DNA of 64,000 bases from Bathynomus jamesi (Eukaryota > Arthropoda > Malacostraca > Isopoda > Cirolanidae): the NCBI GenBank assembly GCA_023014485.1, contig JAJOZX010000937.1, forward strand, positions 819,501-883,500. Reading direction: 5' to 3'. Below, in pieces: positions 34,290-46,013 of this stretch; positions within the stretch are counted from its first letter, which is position 1; every line of letters starts with the position of its first letter. Under the pieces are notes generated by a model. The model was not told the DNA's origin, made no database searches, and saw only the letters and a program-made list of their open reading frames with translations. The position numbers and the translations under genes were made by a program.

Positions 34290-35251
34290 ATGTGATTTGC
34301 ACACAGGGGAACTACCTCTTCGTCATCTCATCCAGGAACTTAATGGTCCTACAAAGAGCAACAACAAGTGGTCAGGCCCCCTTGGCAACATGCTAGATGA
34401 AGCAACGGAATTAGAAATAAATACAAAATTTCAAAAGGTCAAAGTAGGCCCTCCCCTTCCAGTGTTGTCTGAAGAAGTTGTCAAAGACCTCAGCATGGAT
34501 CAATCTTACGCTTATCATATTGTTCAAGCAATCTGATCAGGAGAGTTGCCTCAAAATCTGGCTCTCTTGGAGATTGGACCCGTAAGTCACAGTTGTTGGT
34601 TAACTACAGCGATTCGTTTCTGCAGGATTTGGGTTTCCAAACATGTACTGAAGGGCAAAATGCTACATAATCCAATGTGGATGGAGGGGCTCAACCACAT
34701 CTTGTTTCAATTACAGCTACTGAGAACCCAAAGGAAAGTAGTGAGTGATGGACATCGTGTTACCTGTGGTAAGAAGGTCCGCTTGGTATGCTAGGCCAGA
34801 GGCAGTTTTGCAAGCAATACTCTGCAGCCAATGTACCAAAGAGTGAACTGAGGCTGTGGAAATCATTCTAAAGCTTAGAGGAACATCACTAGATGATGAC
34901 CAGCTGGGAGACTACTCTGTTCAGACAAGGAAGGTACCTCCGATAAATGTCAATGCCACGAAATTGTCAGAATTAGTTAACTTGAGTTCGGAAGTTTTGG
35001 AGCCACCACTGACAACATGTATAACAAACAAAGATTTAACACTACTTAAAGAGGCCCCAATGCAAGTGCCAAAGTGGCCTTCTCACACTTAGAGTGTGGA
35101 GAGATGTGTGAAAATGGTCACAGCAGCAGCTATTCAAGTTTACAGTCATGAGAGGCGAGGAGGCTACATCAAAGCGCAAGTAGAAAGCCGAATGCTGATG
35201 TCAAGGAACCACAGCAAAAAGGACATGACTGCATTGGTTACTTTCAAATAA
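34290..35251 (+). pseudogene. T1 transposase-like gene, C-terminal segment
   Basis: This resumes in the CxxH motif (CDLHTGELPLRHLIQEL), then PLGNMLDEATELEI and a TGA near 34535 replacing a residue aligned with Arg in T2. SHSCWLTTAIRFCRIWV follows; the xRW Arg is Cys here. Then come SAWYARPEAVLQAIL (candidate E, about 34790), further shifts, and the shared tail APMQVPKWPSHT and SVERCVKMVTAAAIQVYSHE, ending TAA at 35249-35251. T1 is therefore inactive. Confidence 0.7.
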
Positions 35252-35522
35252 AGACTCTGAATGATATCTTATTGCCACTTTAAATGTTGATAGGATGTTT
35301 GCGCACATTTGTTATTTTGTTACGAATTTACGGAAAAATGGAATTTTTTAATTAAAATTGATGTAGGTAGGAGTTATTTTTTATTGTTTTTGAAGCAAGG
35401 ATATTATTTTGTATGCCAAATGATTACATTAAATTGCTACCAAATCACATGATTTTCAATTTAGTCATTTCACCCCCAAAATTGACACACCCGAATGTAA
35501 CATGCATGTAGAAGAATTTATA

Positions 35523-37318
35523 TCACAAACACTTTTTTCCATAAGTGTGTAATAGGTGGTTTTTCTCTGCAATTGCTGATACCATGAGTTCAGGATTCTG
35601 GTGGTGGATGCAAACACAAACTGAGTGGGTTTCTTTGCCTCCAGCATTTACACACCATTTAGGCCTCAGATTGGCAAAGGTAGAAAACCCTATGCAATTA
35701 TCATTGTTTTCTTTATATTTTGAATATAATTCTTTTAAATTTCCTAGTATATAATAGACGTTTTTGCTTGTACTCTTTTTCACCATCTTTATTTCTTATG
35801 CTAACACAATCAGATTTCCCTGCACACAAACGACTGACATCATCTTTGTAGAATTCCTTTATTTCAGAGATTATATCTTCAGTTAGTTTTCTTCCTTTAC
35901 TGTAGATAGGAATCTGTGGCATAATACCAAATGTATGTTTCAAATGTCTGGCTTTGTCAACCATGTATCTGGTTGCACCAAACAAAGCTGGGCACTTGCG
36001 TTTTTTTTTGCGGTACTGCGGTACTGCGGTACTACCGCACTACCAAACCGGTACCGCATAATGCAGTACCGCAAAGGATCGCTGAAAGTACAGCAGTACC
36101 GCTACCACATTTTTTGCGGTACTGCGTTATGCGGTACCGGTTTGGTAGTGCGGTAGTACCGCAGTACCACAAAAAAAACGCAAGTGCCCAGCTTTGGCAC
36201 CAAACAAATCCATTGTCCTAGAAATAGGAAATGGTGAGAGTGTAAGTATCTGAAGCCTCCTTTTGTACGATGATGTGGATTTGAAGTCTTGTACAAGATC
36301 ACTCATGAGGTTTTCGTACCTATAAAAAAAACATAGCCCCAAATTACTGTACAATATTAAGGATGTAAGTACATGATTTATATTATTCAAGAATTAAGGA
36401 AGTACTGTACTTCATGAATTTGAACATATACCAGTATATTTAGTATATGGGATGATGTCACATTTTAGGAAATATAGCTAATGTCTACATATATATCCAA
36501 ACATGACAACCTATAATACTGTACCTATATACAGGTATTTACATACATACATTAATAGTTCAAAGTCATCTCCTTAATTATTTTTAGTTTCTTACCTCTC
36601 CAGATCTGCTTCATTGAGATGCTGTTTACCCAGTGGCTCACCAACATCTTGAACTTCAGTGGCAAATGCAGTTTCCAACTTCCTCTTGAGGGAGGTTGAA
36701 GCTTTTGTGTATTTTTGTGAAACTGCCTTTGATCTGCTTCCACTGCTCAGGGCATCTGAAAATATTTGAAATACAATTAATTAATAAATATAGTATGACA
36801 TATCTAGTGGCAACAATCTGAATTTCTGAACTGAAGTATATTTTTTAGATAATTTTATATATATATAAGACAACTATATCTGAATTAAATTTCAGCTGAC
36901 AGTATAAAAATGCATTATCTGTACACACATTAATAGCTAGTTACTTACGTAATTTCACTGGGGTAACATGAAGTTGCTCCAAAGTTGCATTAAGATGATC
37001 TTGTTGAATATCTTTATCCATTTCAGTACATTTTCTTGGAATTTTTTCTGGGGATATGTCAGGTGAAGTAGTCATACTTTTAGTACTACTAGTTATTGCT
37101 TCTGGCAGTCTGAATAATTCTTCAGGTTTTGCATGTTTATTAATTAATTTCAGACAATTTATACAAACTTTGGATTCATCACTGAAATTATATTTAGGGT
37201 CACTATTTTCAACAACAAGCTTTGGAAGTGGCCTCAAGTTTCGTAGAATAAGCTTTTTGTGCAGTTCAAAAGGGTCGCAACAGTGCTTGTTATAGCTTTT
37301 GTGTGTAGACATTTTCAT
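35523..37318 (-). pseudogene. Spliced gene of unknown function, multicopy type, with MITE in exon 3
   Basis: Three exons can be read. Exon 1 (37318-36949) begins MKMSTHKSYNKHCCDPFE, has CINCLKLINKH and ends at a GTAAGT donor. Exon 2 (36755-36596, flanked by AG and GT) has SRSKAVSQKYTKASTSLKRK. Exon 3 starts at 36319 with YENLMSDLVQDFKSTSSYKR and runs to DLFGA. It is then split by the MITE at 35983-36196 and resumes with TRYMVDKARHLKHTFG. KSDCVSIRNKDGEKEYKQKR follows, and after a one-base shift near 35755 IGFSTFANLRPKWCVNAGG and THSVCVCIHHQNPELM. I recall similar cysteine-rich proteins as multicopy genes in corals and arthropods. I do not know their function. T1 lies just downstream. Confidence 0.6.
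35983..36196. mobile_element. hAT-type MITE built of GCGGTAC repeats
   Basis: A 214-bp element with inverted ends CAAAGCTGGGCACTTGCG, flanked by GCACCAAA at 35975-35982 and 36197-36204 (8-bp duplication). The interior is almost wholly GCGGTACTGC-type motifs in both orientations and would form a long hairpin. A second copy of the family lies at 59086-59305. Confidence 0.9.
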
Positions 37319-39274
37319 CAAACACTTTACTTATTTAAAACACTATGCGTATATGTACATAAATCTGTTCAAAATTCAAAATATATATACATTAAATGAA
37401 AACACAGTGAATGCTTTGCCCATCACAGAAAACAAAATAAAGATCCCTCTAGTTAGGCAATAGTTATCCTGGGTAGGATTGCCACTTTTTTAATGTCCAC
37501 ATGGGATTTTTTGTTCAACCAATTTACCCAACAATCGAATGAGAGAAGATATTTTATGATAGGTACTAGAAATTATTGTCTCTTAAGTGAAAGTAGTCAT
37601 TTTCAAATCTGTAAATACTTATTTTATATGCAAATACACATATTTCTTTTCATATATTGATAGAATAAGGTTGAAACTCATTTTTTGTATATATGAAAAT
37701 TTAAAAAATCTGTAATTTAGGGGGTGCAGGACCCTTCAAATGGAATAAAGTGTTGTAACTTTTTTTTCTGTTAATTTTAGCCATTTTTTCTGCTTATACT
37801 AATTTGTTGTGTGTGCAATTACCTTTTATACACACTTTAAATCACTGTTCTATGTCAATTAGGGACTGACTATGGTGGTTTGAAAATTTCCAGTTTTCAC
37901 CCCCCCCCCCCCCTCAAAAAAGGGGGGAGCATAACTTTTGAACCATATCTCCAACTGAGCTGATATTTGAAATTTGGTACTTACTAGCATAGACCATTCT
38001 ATAAACCAAATTTAAGCAAAATCTATGAGGGTATGATGCACTTTTTCTTTTTTTACATGATTTATCATGGAATGAACCAAAAGGAATTTTATATTAGCTC
38101 ATCTCAGAACTGCTTAGTTACAGCAATGCTTTAAGCAAGGGAGATGTACTTAATCTTCCAATAAGTTCTGAGTGAATACTTCATAATCTAAAACTAATAA
38201 CTCAAAAGGATAAGCCTATTCCTTCAGGTATTTAAGTGTAGTGAATGCCTATATTAATTAAACCAAATAAACTCATTGCATAATTCCATTGCCTACATCA
38301 AAAGAGCCACGCAACCCTACAACCAGAAGTGAGGCCCAATGAAATAATGAGGTATGGTAATTTCCTTTACCATTAGGCAGTGCTAAATACCAAAGGCATA
38401 TAATTTAAACAGTTATTAACCAAAAAACACTAATTAACAAGGTCTTTTGAAGAGCTCCACAAACATAACTTTTTAACAAAAAAATGTAGGGTTTTTGCCA
38501 TTATCTGAGCATCAATATCTGCTGGAAATTTCCAATGGATGAGGGTGATGGCAATAAACCATAACCCTATAGTTTTTTATAAGCAGCTTCATGTGGTTTC
38601 ATTGTATTAATTACTTGCCTAACATCATCTTTGGATAAAGGAAGGTTGATGCATGTTTAGTTTAGAGAGACATTGTTTGAGAGAAGATATGATACAGTTT
38701 TTCTTATTAAAGTCTGATGGGAAAACTTGAGGGCATAATAATAAAATTAGAAAACAGACTTGTATGCTGGATCTACAAAAATACATTTTTAATCATAGAG
38801 TAAATAGTAGATTTTTGGAATGACTTGCCATATACATGATATGATGTAGTAAACAGTAGCTCCTTATAGTTAGTTCTAAGAAAAAGTTGGATACACTTTC
38901 ATGAATAAAGAGTATAAAAACTGTGTAAATAATGTATATTTTAGCTTAAATTATGTAGGCTACTTTGGTAACCCTGTAAATAGTCTTATGTTAATTACTA
39001 ACTTAAGATTGATGTTTTGTGAAATTTTATTATGAAATAGTATAGCTTGTGACTTGGATGACCTTGACAGGCCCAAGTGGCTTCATGTTTTCCAAATGTT
39101 GTGTAAAATAATGTTATAACTTCCATAAATTAAATGACCAATGTCCGAGTCTAATTAATCAACCAAACAGGCATAAAGACAAATCCTTTAAATTGTAAGT
39201 TTTCAAAACACACTATTGGCTAATTTAGCACAGCTTAAATTTCATACACAAAAATGAGAAAAGAAATTCCTTAC
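37319..39274. other. Non-coding stretch
   Basis: AT-rich sequence with a C/G homopolymer patch (about 37900-37926). I see no gene, TIR pair or repeat array. It may be intronic if the exon at 39275-39451 is real. Confidence 0.5.
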
Positions 39275-39451
39275 CAGCTAATGTCCAAGCCTCTGGCTTA
39301 GCCAAAGCAAAAAGTCTTTTGACCTCAAATAATTTTACTTTTTTCATTTTTTCATTCTGCACTGACAACTCTTCATCTGAATTGGATAACTTTGTTATGT
39401 TGGTCTTACTTCTGCCTTCTTGACTAGAAAAGTACTGATAACTCCATAGCC
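39275..39451 (-). CDS. Possible host exon resembling ABCB8/ABCB10-type transporter
   Basis: A 177-bp minus-strand open stretch bounded by an acceptor TTTTGTTTTATCAG and a donor GTAAGG. The translation includes LWSYQYFSSQEGRSKTN, a charged segment, and FEVKRLFALAKPEAWTLA at the end. In half-size ABC transporters of the mitochondrial inner membrane (ABCB8/ABCB10) a similar segment (...KLL.LA.PE...L..A) directly precedes the first membrane helix. That helix would be in the next exon, which I did not find in the window. This is the only sequence here that looks like an ordinary cellular gene. Confidence 0.4.
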
Positions 39452-40639
39452 CTGATAAAACAAAAAAGTTTAAATAAGTGATGAAACTGAGTAATTTAAA
39501 CAGTTCTGTTCAATTGCTCTTAACTGAGTCTTAAGCAGAGGAAAAAACCTTTTGGCTAGTTCTTAGAGCTTTTCATTTTCAAGCATTTCATTATGTTTAT
39601 GCAGGCACCTCACCAAAAAATCCAACTTTAAATACAGGTAGATCAACAATTAGAAAAAAAAGTGAATTAACCTTCAAAGGGTACACTGCAATTATCCTTT
39701 ATTTTTTAAACAAGAATACTTAATATGGTATGTACCTATTTTGCTCTATTACTTAAAAAATTGTTTTTAAGAAATGCTAAAAAAATAAGGAAAGTTGAAA
39801 ATAAATTTTTTTTTTAAATTTTAATCCAATTTGGTTGGTATCATGTCAACAAATTGCAACCCTGCTTACAAAATTCTAGGCACTTACCATGTCTACTGTG
39901 GAAATTTGTAAAAAAAAAATTATTTTTAAGTAAAATGCATGCTGAGCTCAATTTTTTGTATGTTTGCCCACATGATTTAAGATCTGATCCAAGAGGTAGA
40001 CCCAGCCTAGTAGGCCAAGAACTAAAACTTAAAATCCAGGTAGATTTAACAATCTGGGAATATTTTAGCCTGGTGAACCAACTCTTCCTTGCATGGAGAA
40101 ACTCTCTTTCAAATCCTTTCATCATCTATAATCATTAAACAAGGTTGTGAATGCAAAGCATGTAATGTTTTTCTACTTTTGGTAAAACAAGAACCTGCAA
40201 TTGAAAGAAAAACTGTATTCAGTCTAAAAATTACATTAGCTTATATTGGGCTCCTACCCAGGGTTGGACAAATTTTTTTTCTTTTTTTTTACCTACCCAT
40301 ATTTTCTCAAAATTTTATAAAAGAAAAAAATGGGTTTTATTTTCTTCAATTAATGCTTTTTTATCATTATATGTACTTTTTTAAAGGCCTTGCTTCTTTC
40401 ACTGAAATTTCACTCTATGCCGACTGTTTAGATGTTAAATAGACCTACAAAACAAAAAATAATTTAATATGAGAGCAAAAATTAAAACCATAGTTGGTAC
40501 ATCAATGATTACACAACCTACATCTAAATCAATAGCCTTTATAGAAATATCGATAAGATACACTGCTCATTGGCTTTATTCTACAAGTATTGTTATTATA
40601 GTCAAACACACTTCTCTCCCTATCCATCCCAACTCTGAC
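39452..40639. other. Non-coding stretch
   Basis: AT-rich with T and A runs; open frames are short and without family signatures. No feature supported. Confidence 0.5.
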
Positions 40640-41303
40640 CATTTGGCTTCAGCACCCACATGAGCTTCTTTGCAGTGAACAAAACAAACACACCAACACA
40701 GTCTGGACTTTTTAATAATTCGCAATAATGTTCATTGTCATCGATTTCATCTGGTGTTGTGGCCCACACTCAATCATTTTGGTAGTTAGGCCAATGTGTT
40801 CCATAAACAAAAAATTCATCGGAGACAGCTAAATGCACGAAATCATCCACATCCCAATCTTCAAGATAATGGGCAAACCACATTCTGTCATCGATGTTAA
40901 GTTGAGTTTTTCTTGGCTTTGGAAGTTCATGCCAAGGCTTTAAACCTTGCCTATGATGGTACAGTCAAATGATCTCACCACTAACGATCTTTCCTCTCAA
41001 CACTTCAATCTCTCTAGAAAGTTTAGCACAGCTGTTTTTATGTGTACCACTTTCAATGATGTCCTTTGTTTCCTGAGAGAGTGGCAAATTTGGGCACCCA
41101 GATTTGGTTGTATCCATTTCACATTCATCCAAAGTTTTATTCCAATTTCTTTTGATGAAGTCCTCACTTCTTTGCAACTTTTTGGCAACCCATGAACGTG
41201 TTATAAAGGTGACTCCAGCATCACAAGCTTCCCAAAATGTTATTGCTTGTATGCAATCTATCACACATTGCCTCTCCAAATCACCAATTAATTGAGAAGC
41301 CAT
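40640..41303 (-). pseudogene. Tc1/mariner-like transposase fragment
   Basis: The N-terminal frame MASQLIGDLERQCVIDCIQA to WVAKKLQRSEDFIKRNW is a helix-turn-helix DNA-binding segment. After a TGA (near 40970) the reading continues HHRQGLKPWHELPKPRKTQL and then DDFVHLAVSDEFFVYGTHWP, the region of the second catalytic Asp. Another TGA follows, then VWATTPDEIDDNEHYCELL and FTAKKLMWVLKPNGQSWDG. Both stops sit where CGA to TGA changes would explain them. TIRs were not found and the C-terminal third is missing. Confidence 0.65.
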
Positions 41304-42189
41304 AATATTATCACTTTATCAGCTAGAGTAATTTTAATACCTGCAATAAATAAAGAACTTTATATATTTTTATAATCACTAAAAACTATTTTGATATAAG
41401 TAAACATGTAAGCTGCAAATGGGGGGTGCTAAGGTTTTTTGGAACCCCTTACTATCCCAAGTATGCCATGCCATTAGGGAAAGGGCACATTTCTATAAAT
41501 TTTCAGTACTTTATTTTGTTTTCGATGCATATTATTCAATCAGCACTTTTCCAAACCAAATACTGCAAATCGGAAAACAGGAGTTAATGACTAGAAAAAT
41601 TTAAACCATATTGTAGAACATGAAAATTCAACTAATCATCGTGAAAATTTCTGTAAATGGCAATCCCTATAAAAAAGACTATTGTGTGGACAATGTACCA
41701 ATGATGCACTACAAAAATTTACCACTTAGAGGATTGTGTAGCATTATAGGAATGGGGGGCACAGTTTTATGACCTTACCCAGGCACAAAATTAACTAGTT
41801 ACAGGTCCACATTTAAGATTGTGAATTCTGCACTTATAATTGGTGATTTTCATTGTTTAGTAACATCTATAAATTGCAATACATATGCATATACATTAGT
41901 AGGAGTTTATAAAGTGTTTCTTTAGTGAATTGCAAAGTGATATTAGTGATGGTGCTTGTCCAATGTTTATGGGTATAATATTCTAGATATCTGCCCCTTT
42001 GTAGGAGAGAGCATTTCCTGCAAGTTGTATGGAATAATGTGGTTTATGTATGAAATCATTGGGAAGCTTTGTATTATGATTATGATTGATTCTGATGGGA
42101 AGTAATCACCCTGTGGATGGGCAAAGTATAGTTTCTATTATTAGCAATTTTTTATACACTGATAATGATAGTAAGTGTACATGGGTCAT
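41304..42189. other. Non-coding stretch
   Basis: No coding, TIR or repeat structure seen. It contains the truncation point of the BEL/Pao element at its right edge. Confidence 0.5.
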
Positions 42190-45100
42190 TTAATTTAAAA
42201 ATATATAACTTATCATGCATATCCAGGACCAAAAGTTCCACAAAGTGCCCCCAGAAGGTAGCAAAATTGGATGTCTTTTCTCCTCTGGAAGCCCAGAAAA
42301 CTGTAGTCTACCTCCTACTCTCAATAAATCCTGATCCAAAAACACATCCAAACCCTTGAGAGCAGAATGTGTTCGTAGAACCTGTAATGGACTGCTGTTG
42401 AGCAATTTTCTCTTCACCAAATTTTTCCTTCTGAACATATACCACCCAGTAGTGCCTGGCTTGGTGAATCTCCTTACTGTTCAAAATTCCTTCCCTTCTT
42501 GTTTCTCCTTTAATGTTGTCTGTAAATCTATATACCCATGGTCATTCTTAACCAACCTTCTCAGACTACTAACATCCTCAAGCCTCAATATGGAGTCCTT
42601 TTGCATAACTTGACAACTGTTCACAGTGCATTTTCTCATCTCACTCACCCATTCTTCTTCAGCCTGGCATTCACCTACAATAGATGGATTAGAAGGCCAA
42701 GTTTCACTTCCAAGTTTTTGCCACTCTAGCCCATTCCACTGCAAACTTGACTGTGCAAGATCTTTCACTGAAATTCCTTGTGTTGGTAAATCAGCTAGGT
42801 TTTGGGTGTCTGGATAATGCTTCCATTGCTTTGGATCTGTGTGCGCTTGAATTTCCTCCACCCTATTGGCAGCAAATGGTTTCCATTTCCTTGCCTGGCT
42901 TCTTAACCAGTGCCAAACTATAGTGAAGTCTGTCCAATAATAGCTTGGAATTTCATAAAGAACCAAAGAGTTTTGCACTGTAACTGCAAGCCAAGTAGCA
43001 ATGACTGCACCCATCAATTCCAACCTTGGAATAGAAAGCCTAAAGTTTCAAAGGTGTTACTCTGCTGATTGCAGCAACCAACAGGCAACTTACTTCCTCT
43101 TTAAATGTGCCTCTTATATAAATGCAAGTTGCATAGGCTTCCTGACTTGCATCACAAAAGATGTGCAGTTCCAAATTGTCTGGACTATTGTTCAACTCTC
43201 CAAAATACCATGTCTTAGGATTTCAACATCCCCAAGATGTGCCAATTCTTTGAACCATTATTTTCACTTAACCACCATATGATTGGGTAACTCTTGATCT
43301 CAACCAAGTCCAATTTCCCAGGGGCTCTAAAACTAAACTTTTGACTTTATCATAAATGGAGCAAGGAATCCACGAGGATCAAAGACCTTCCAAGCCAAAC
43401 TAAGAACTGTACATTTTGTCCTGCTTGTCTCATTCTCAGCCAGCTCTACAAAAGATTTCCCATTGAAGGTAAACAAATCCTCTCCTTGCTGCCAAACAAT
43501 GCCTAGCACCTTTGTCTCTATTGCCCACAACTCTTTAATAGTAGAATCCTCAATACTTTCTGCTGCATCAGTTCCTACACAGGACTGACTCAAACTGTTG
43601 TAACTGAGAATGATTGGTCTGCCATTTTCTAAGCTCCATACCAGCCTCGCTCATTATAGCTCTAGCCATCATGAATATCTGTTTAGCCATTTCTGTATTA
43701 TCCACTAAACACAGCAAATCATCAACATAAAAATTTTTCCTTATGTTTAATAGCGTTAGGAGAGACTTCAGAATATTTCTTAAAATGGTACTGCATAGCA
43801 GCTTCCAACAGAAATGGACTAGAGCCAAGGCCAAACAACACTGACTTCATTCTGTATGCTTGAACCTTTGGTTCATTTTCCAACAAGTCTTTCATATCCA
43901 CCCACAGATACCTTACTGCATCTCTGTCTTCTGGTTTTAACTTCATCCACAAAAATACTTGCTTCACATCTGCAGTCAATGCTACTCTACGAAACCTGAA
44001 TCTCAGTAACAAGGAAAATAAATCTGCATTTAAATTTGGCCCAGCATCCATAGTCATTCAAGGACACACCATCTTTGTCCTTGGCTGAACTATCAAACTA
44101 CCCTCAGTTTGGTGGTAGTTTTGTCTCACCATACCACTGCATGGTGTGGCAGATAATGTGCCTCCTGGCTCACCATGCACCCTTTCAACATAGCCCTCCT
44201 TTACATAGCTTAGGATGGCCTCATCATATTCATTTAACAACTCCTCATTTTTCCTTAGCCTGTGCAATGAAGTCTCCAACCTCCTATTGGCTAGCTGAAG
44301 GTTTGAGCTGGGTTTGCAAGAATACTTCCAAGGGAGGCCAACTTCATATCAACCATCTCTAAACCCAAAACCTTTTCAAATTGCTCTAAAACATCACTGT
44401 TCACTGTACTTGGCTGCTTCTCCTGTTTGTCCTTTATGCCAATAGATTCAAGTTCTCATTTGAAAAGCTTTCAAATGCCTTTCCAAACCATGGCTGTTCT
44501 CCTCAATCTTAACAAAGAGAGTTTTAACCTCCATTTCATTGCAATAGCTACCATGTAGCATCCAGCCTAGCTTACTTTCAATAGCTACAGGACCTTCAGA
44601 TGTGCAGACAATGTTACCAGTGATGAAGTCCGAATAATAGTCAACTCCAATCAAAAGACTAATCTCTTCTGTTCCTTCAAACTTATTATTGCCCAAATTA
44701 ATTCCTTTAACTTGCAATTCTTAAACACATGTCATATCTAACAAGTAGTGACTGGAGCACAAAGTTCCTCAATCTCAACACCTTCGACTTTGATAGTGGG
44801 ACCTTGTGGTAACAACCCTTTAACCAGAACTTTGGTTCAGTTTTGAACTGAACCCCCAAACCTAGAAATTCTTAAATTTTCCCCCTTAAATTCTGGTCTT
44901 AATAAAGCTACACTGGCTACCACTATCAAACACTCCAACAGTAGCTTCTCCATCATTCTTAATTAATAATGCTGCAGCTGCTTGCAATAATTCCTTTACT
45001 TTTACTCCCTTTCATAGCAGTGGCATGTGCCACTGATGTCTCTACTTCTTGGGTAGGCCTACTAGGAATGTTTTCACACAGTAATGGCTGATGCCAGCCA

Positions 45101-46013
45101 TGGCATTTTTTACACAATTTTAAATTTACAAAACCTTACTCTGTGATCTTTCAAAAAACATTTAAAACATGCTGTAAATCTACTTACCCTATCTTTTCTC
45201 TCCTCAGCAGGTAAAGCCTCAGCCACCTCACATTTATATGACTTGTGATTGCCTTTCCAAAATATAGATTCCTTGATTCCCTTTAATTTATTCTCAGAGA
45301 ATGCATGTAGAGTTGACACTGTACCTGGGCCATTCCTTTTTGTAGAAACTTTGATGCTGTGCCTGCCTTTATCGCCTTGTTTAACATCCCACTGTGCAAA
45401 CTCAATTCCCTCTCATCTTGTTAATTCTGTGCCTAAAAGACTTAACATCTGCTGAAGGGGGATGTACACATGCTCTATAGTGTCTCCCCTACTTAATTCA
45501 AGAAAAATTGAGCTAGGTAATTTAGACTCCCGTACAGTGACCAACATTATACCATACAGTACCTTTCCATTCCCACACCAAAGTTGTCCAGGGACCTAGT
45601 TCTAACTTCAAATTCATCATATAACTGCCGTAACTCCTAGACACTATTGGGATTATTAATAGGAGGTATAGCTAAAAGTACAAGGAGGTGGCTTTCAATG
45701 AAGATCTCTAACTTACTAAACTGTTTCTTAATATATCCCAAGCTACATTATAATTAGCCTCTGTTAATGCTAATCCTGTTATTGTCTTCCCTGCCTCCCC
45801 TTCCAAGAGGGATTGCAAACAATTAAACTTCTCCACAGCACTTAACACTTGACTAGAATGAACTGCTGACTGAAAACTGTCTGCCCATCCTTGCCATTCC
45901 TGAATACTCCCAGAAAATGTTCTCAGTACAAACCTCGGTAATTGAACTGCAGATCTGTTAACCTTAACTTCACAAACACCATTTATTGAGGGTTGTGTCT
46001 CATTATTAGACAT
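42190..46013 (-). pseudogene. BEL/Pao retrotransposon gag-pol, truncated and frameshifted
   Basis: Read on the minus strand from 46013: a Gag-like start (VQLPRFVLRTFSGSIQEWQG), a zinc knuckle (CFKCFLKDHRVRFC), a protease-end block (SLLIGVDYYSDFITGNIVC and KLGWMLHG), and RT with RFRFRRVALTADVKQVFLWM (44000-43900) and NFYVDDLLCLVDN (43720, catalytic DD). SLAWKVFDPRGFLAPFMIKS and an RNase H region (IPSYYWTDFTIVWHWLRSQA) follow, then the start of the integrase zinc region (LLRVGGRL, LPEEKRHPILLP). The frame breaks at least six times, and the sequence ends at about 42190, so the integrase core is missing. The YVDD box and this domain order are typical of BEL/Pao. Confidence 0.85.

Larger units (their letters stand above)
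9063..35494 (+). mobile_element. DDE transposon T1 (TAGGGTGTG TIR), split by T2 and G2
   Basis: The left end starts TAGGGTGTGTCAATTTTG at 9063; the right end, reversed, is TCGGGTGTGTCAATTTTG (to 35494). Both are flanked by the 9-bp duplication ATGTAACAT (9054-9062 and 35495-35503). Subterminal CCTACCTACATCAATTTT-like sequence occurs at both ends (about 9175 and, inverted, about 35360). Removing T2 (9738 bp plus 9) and G2 (13540 bp plus 4) leaves about 3141 bp, a normal size for one autonomous transposon. The plus-strand coding pieces before, between and after the insertions join in order. T1 itself lies at the 3' side of the minus-strand gene at 35.5-37.3 kb. Confidence 0.85.
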
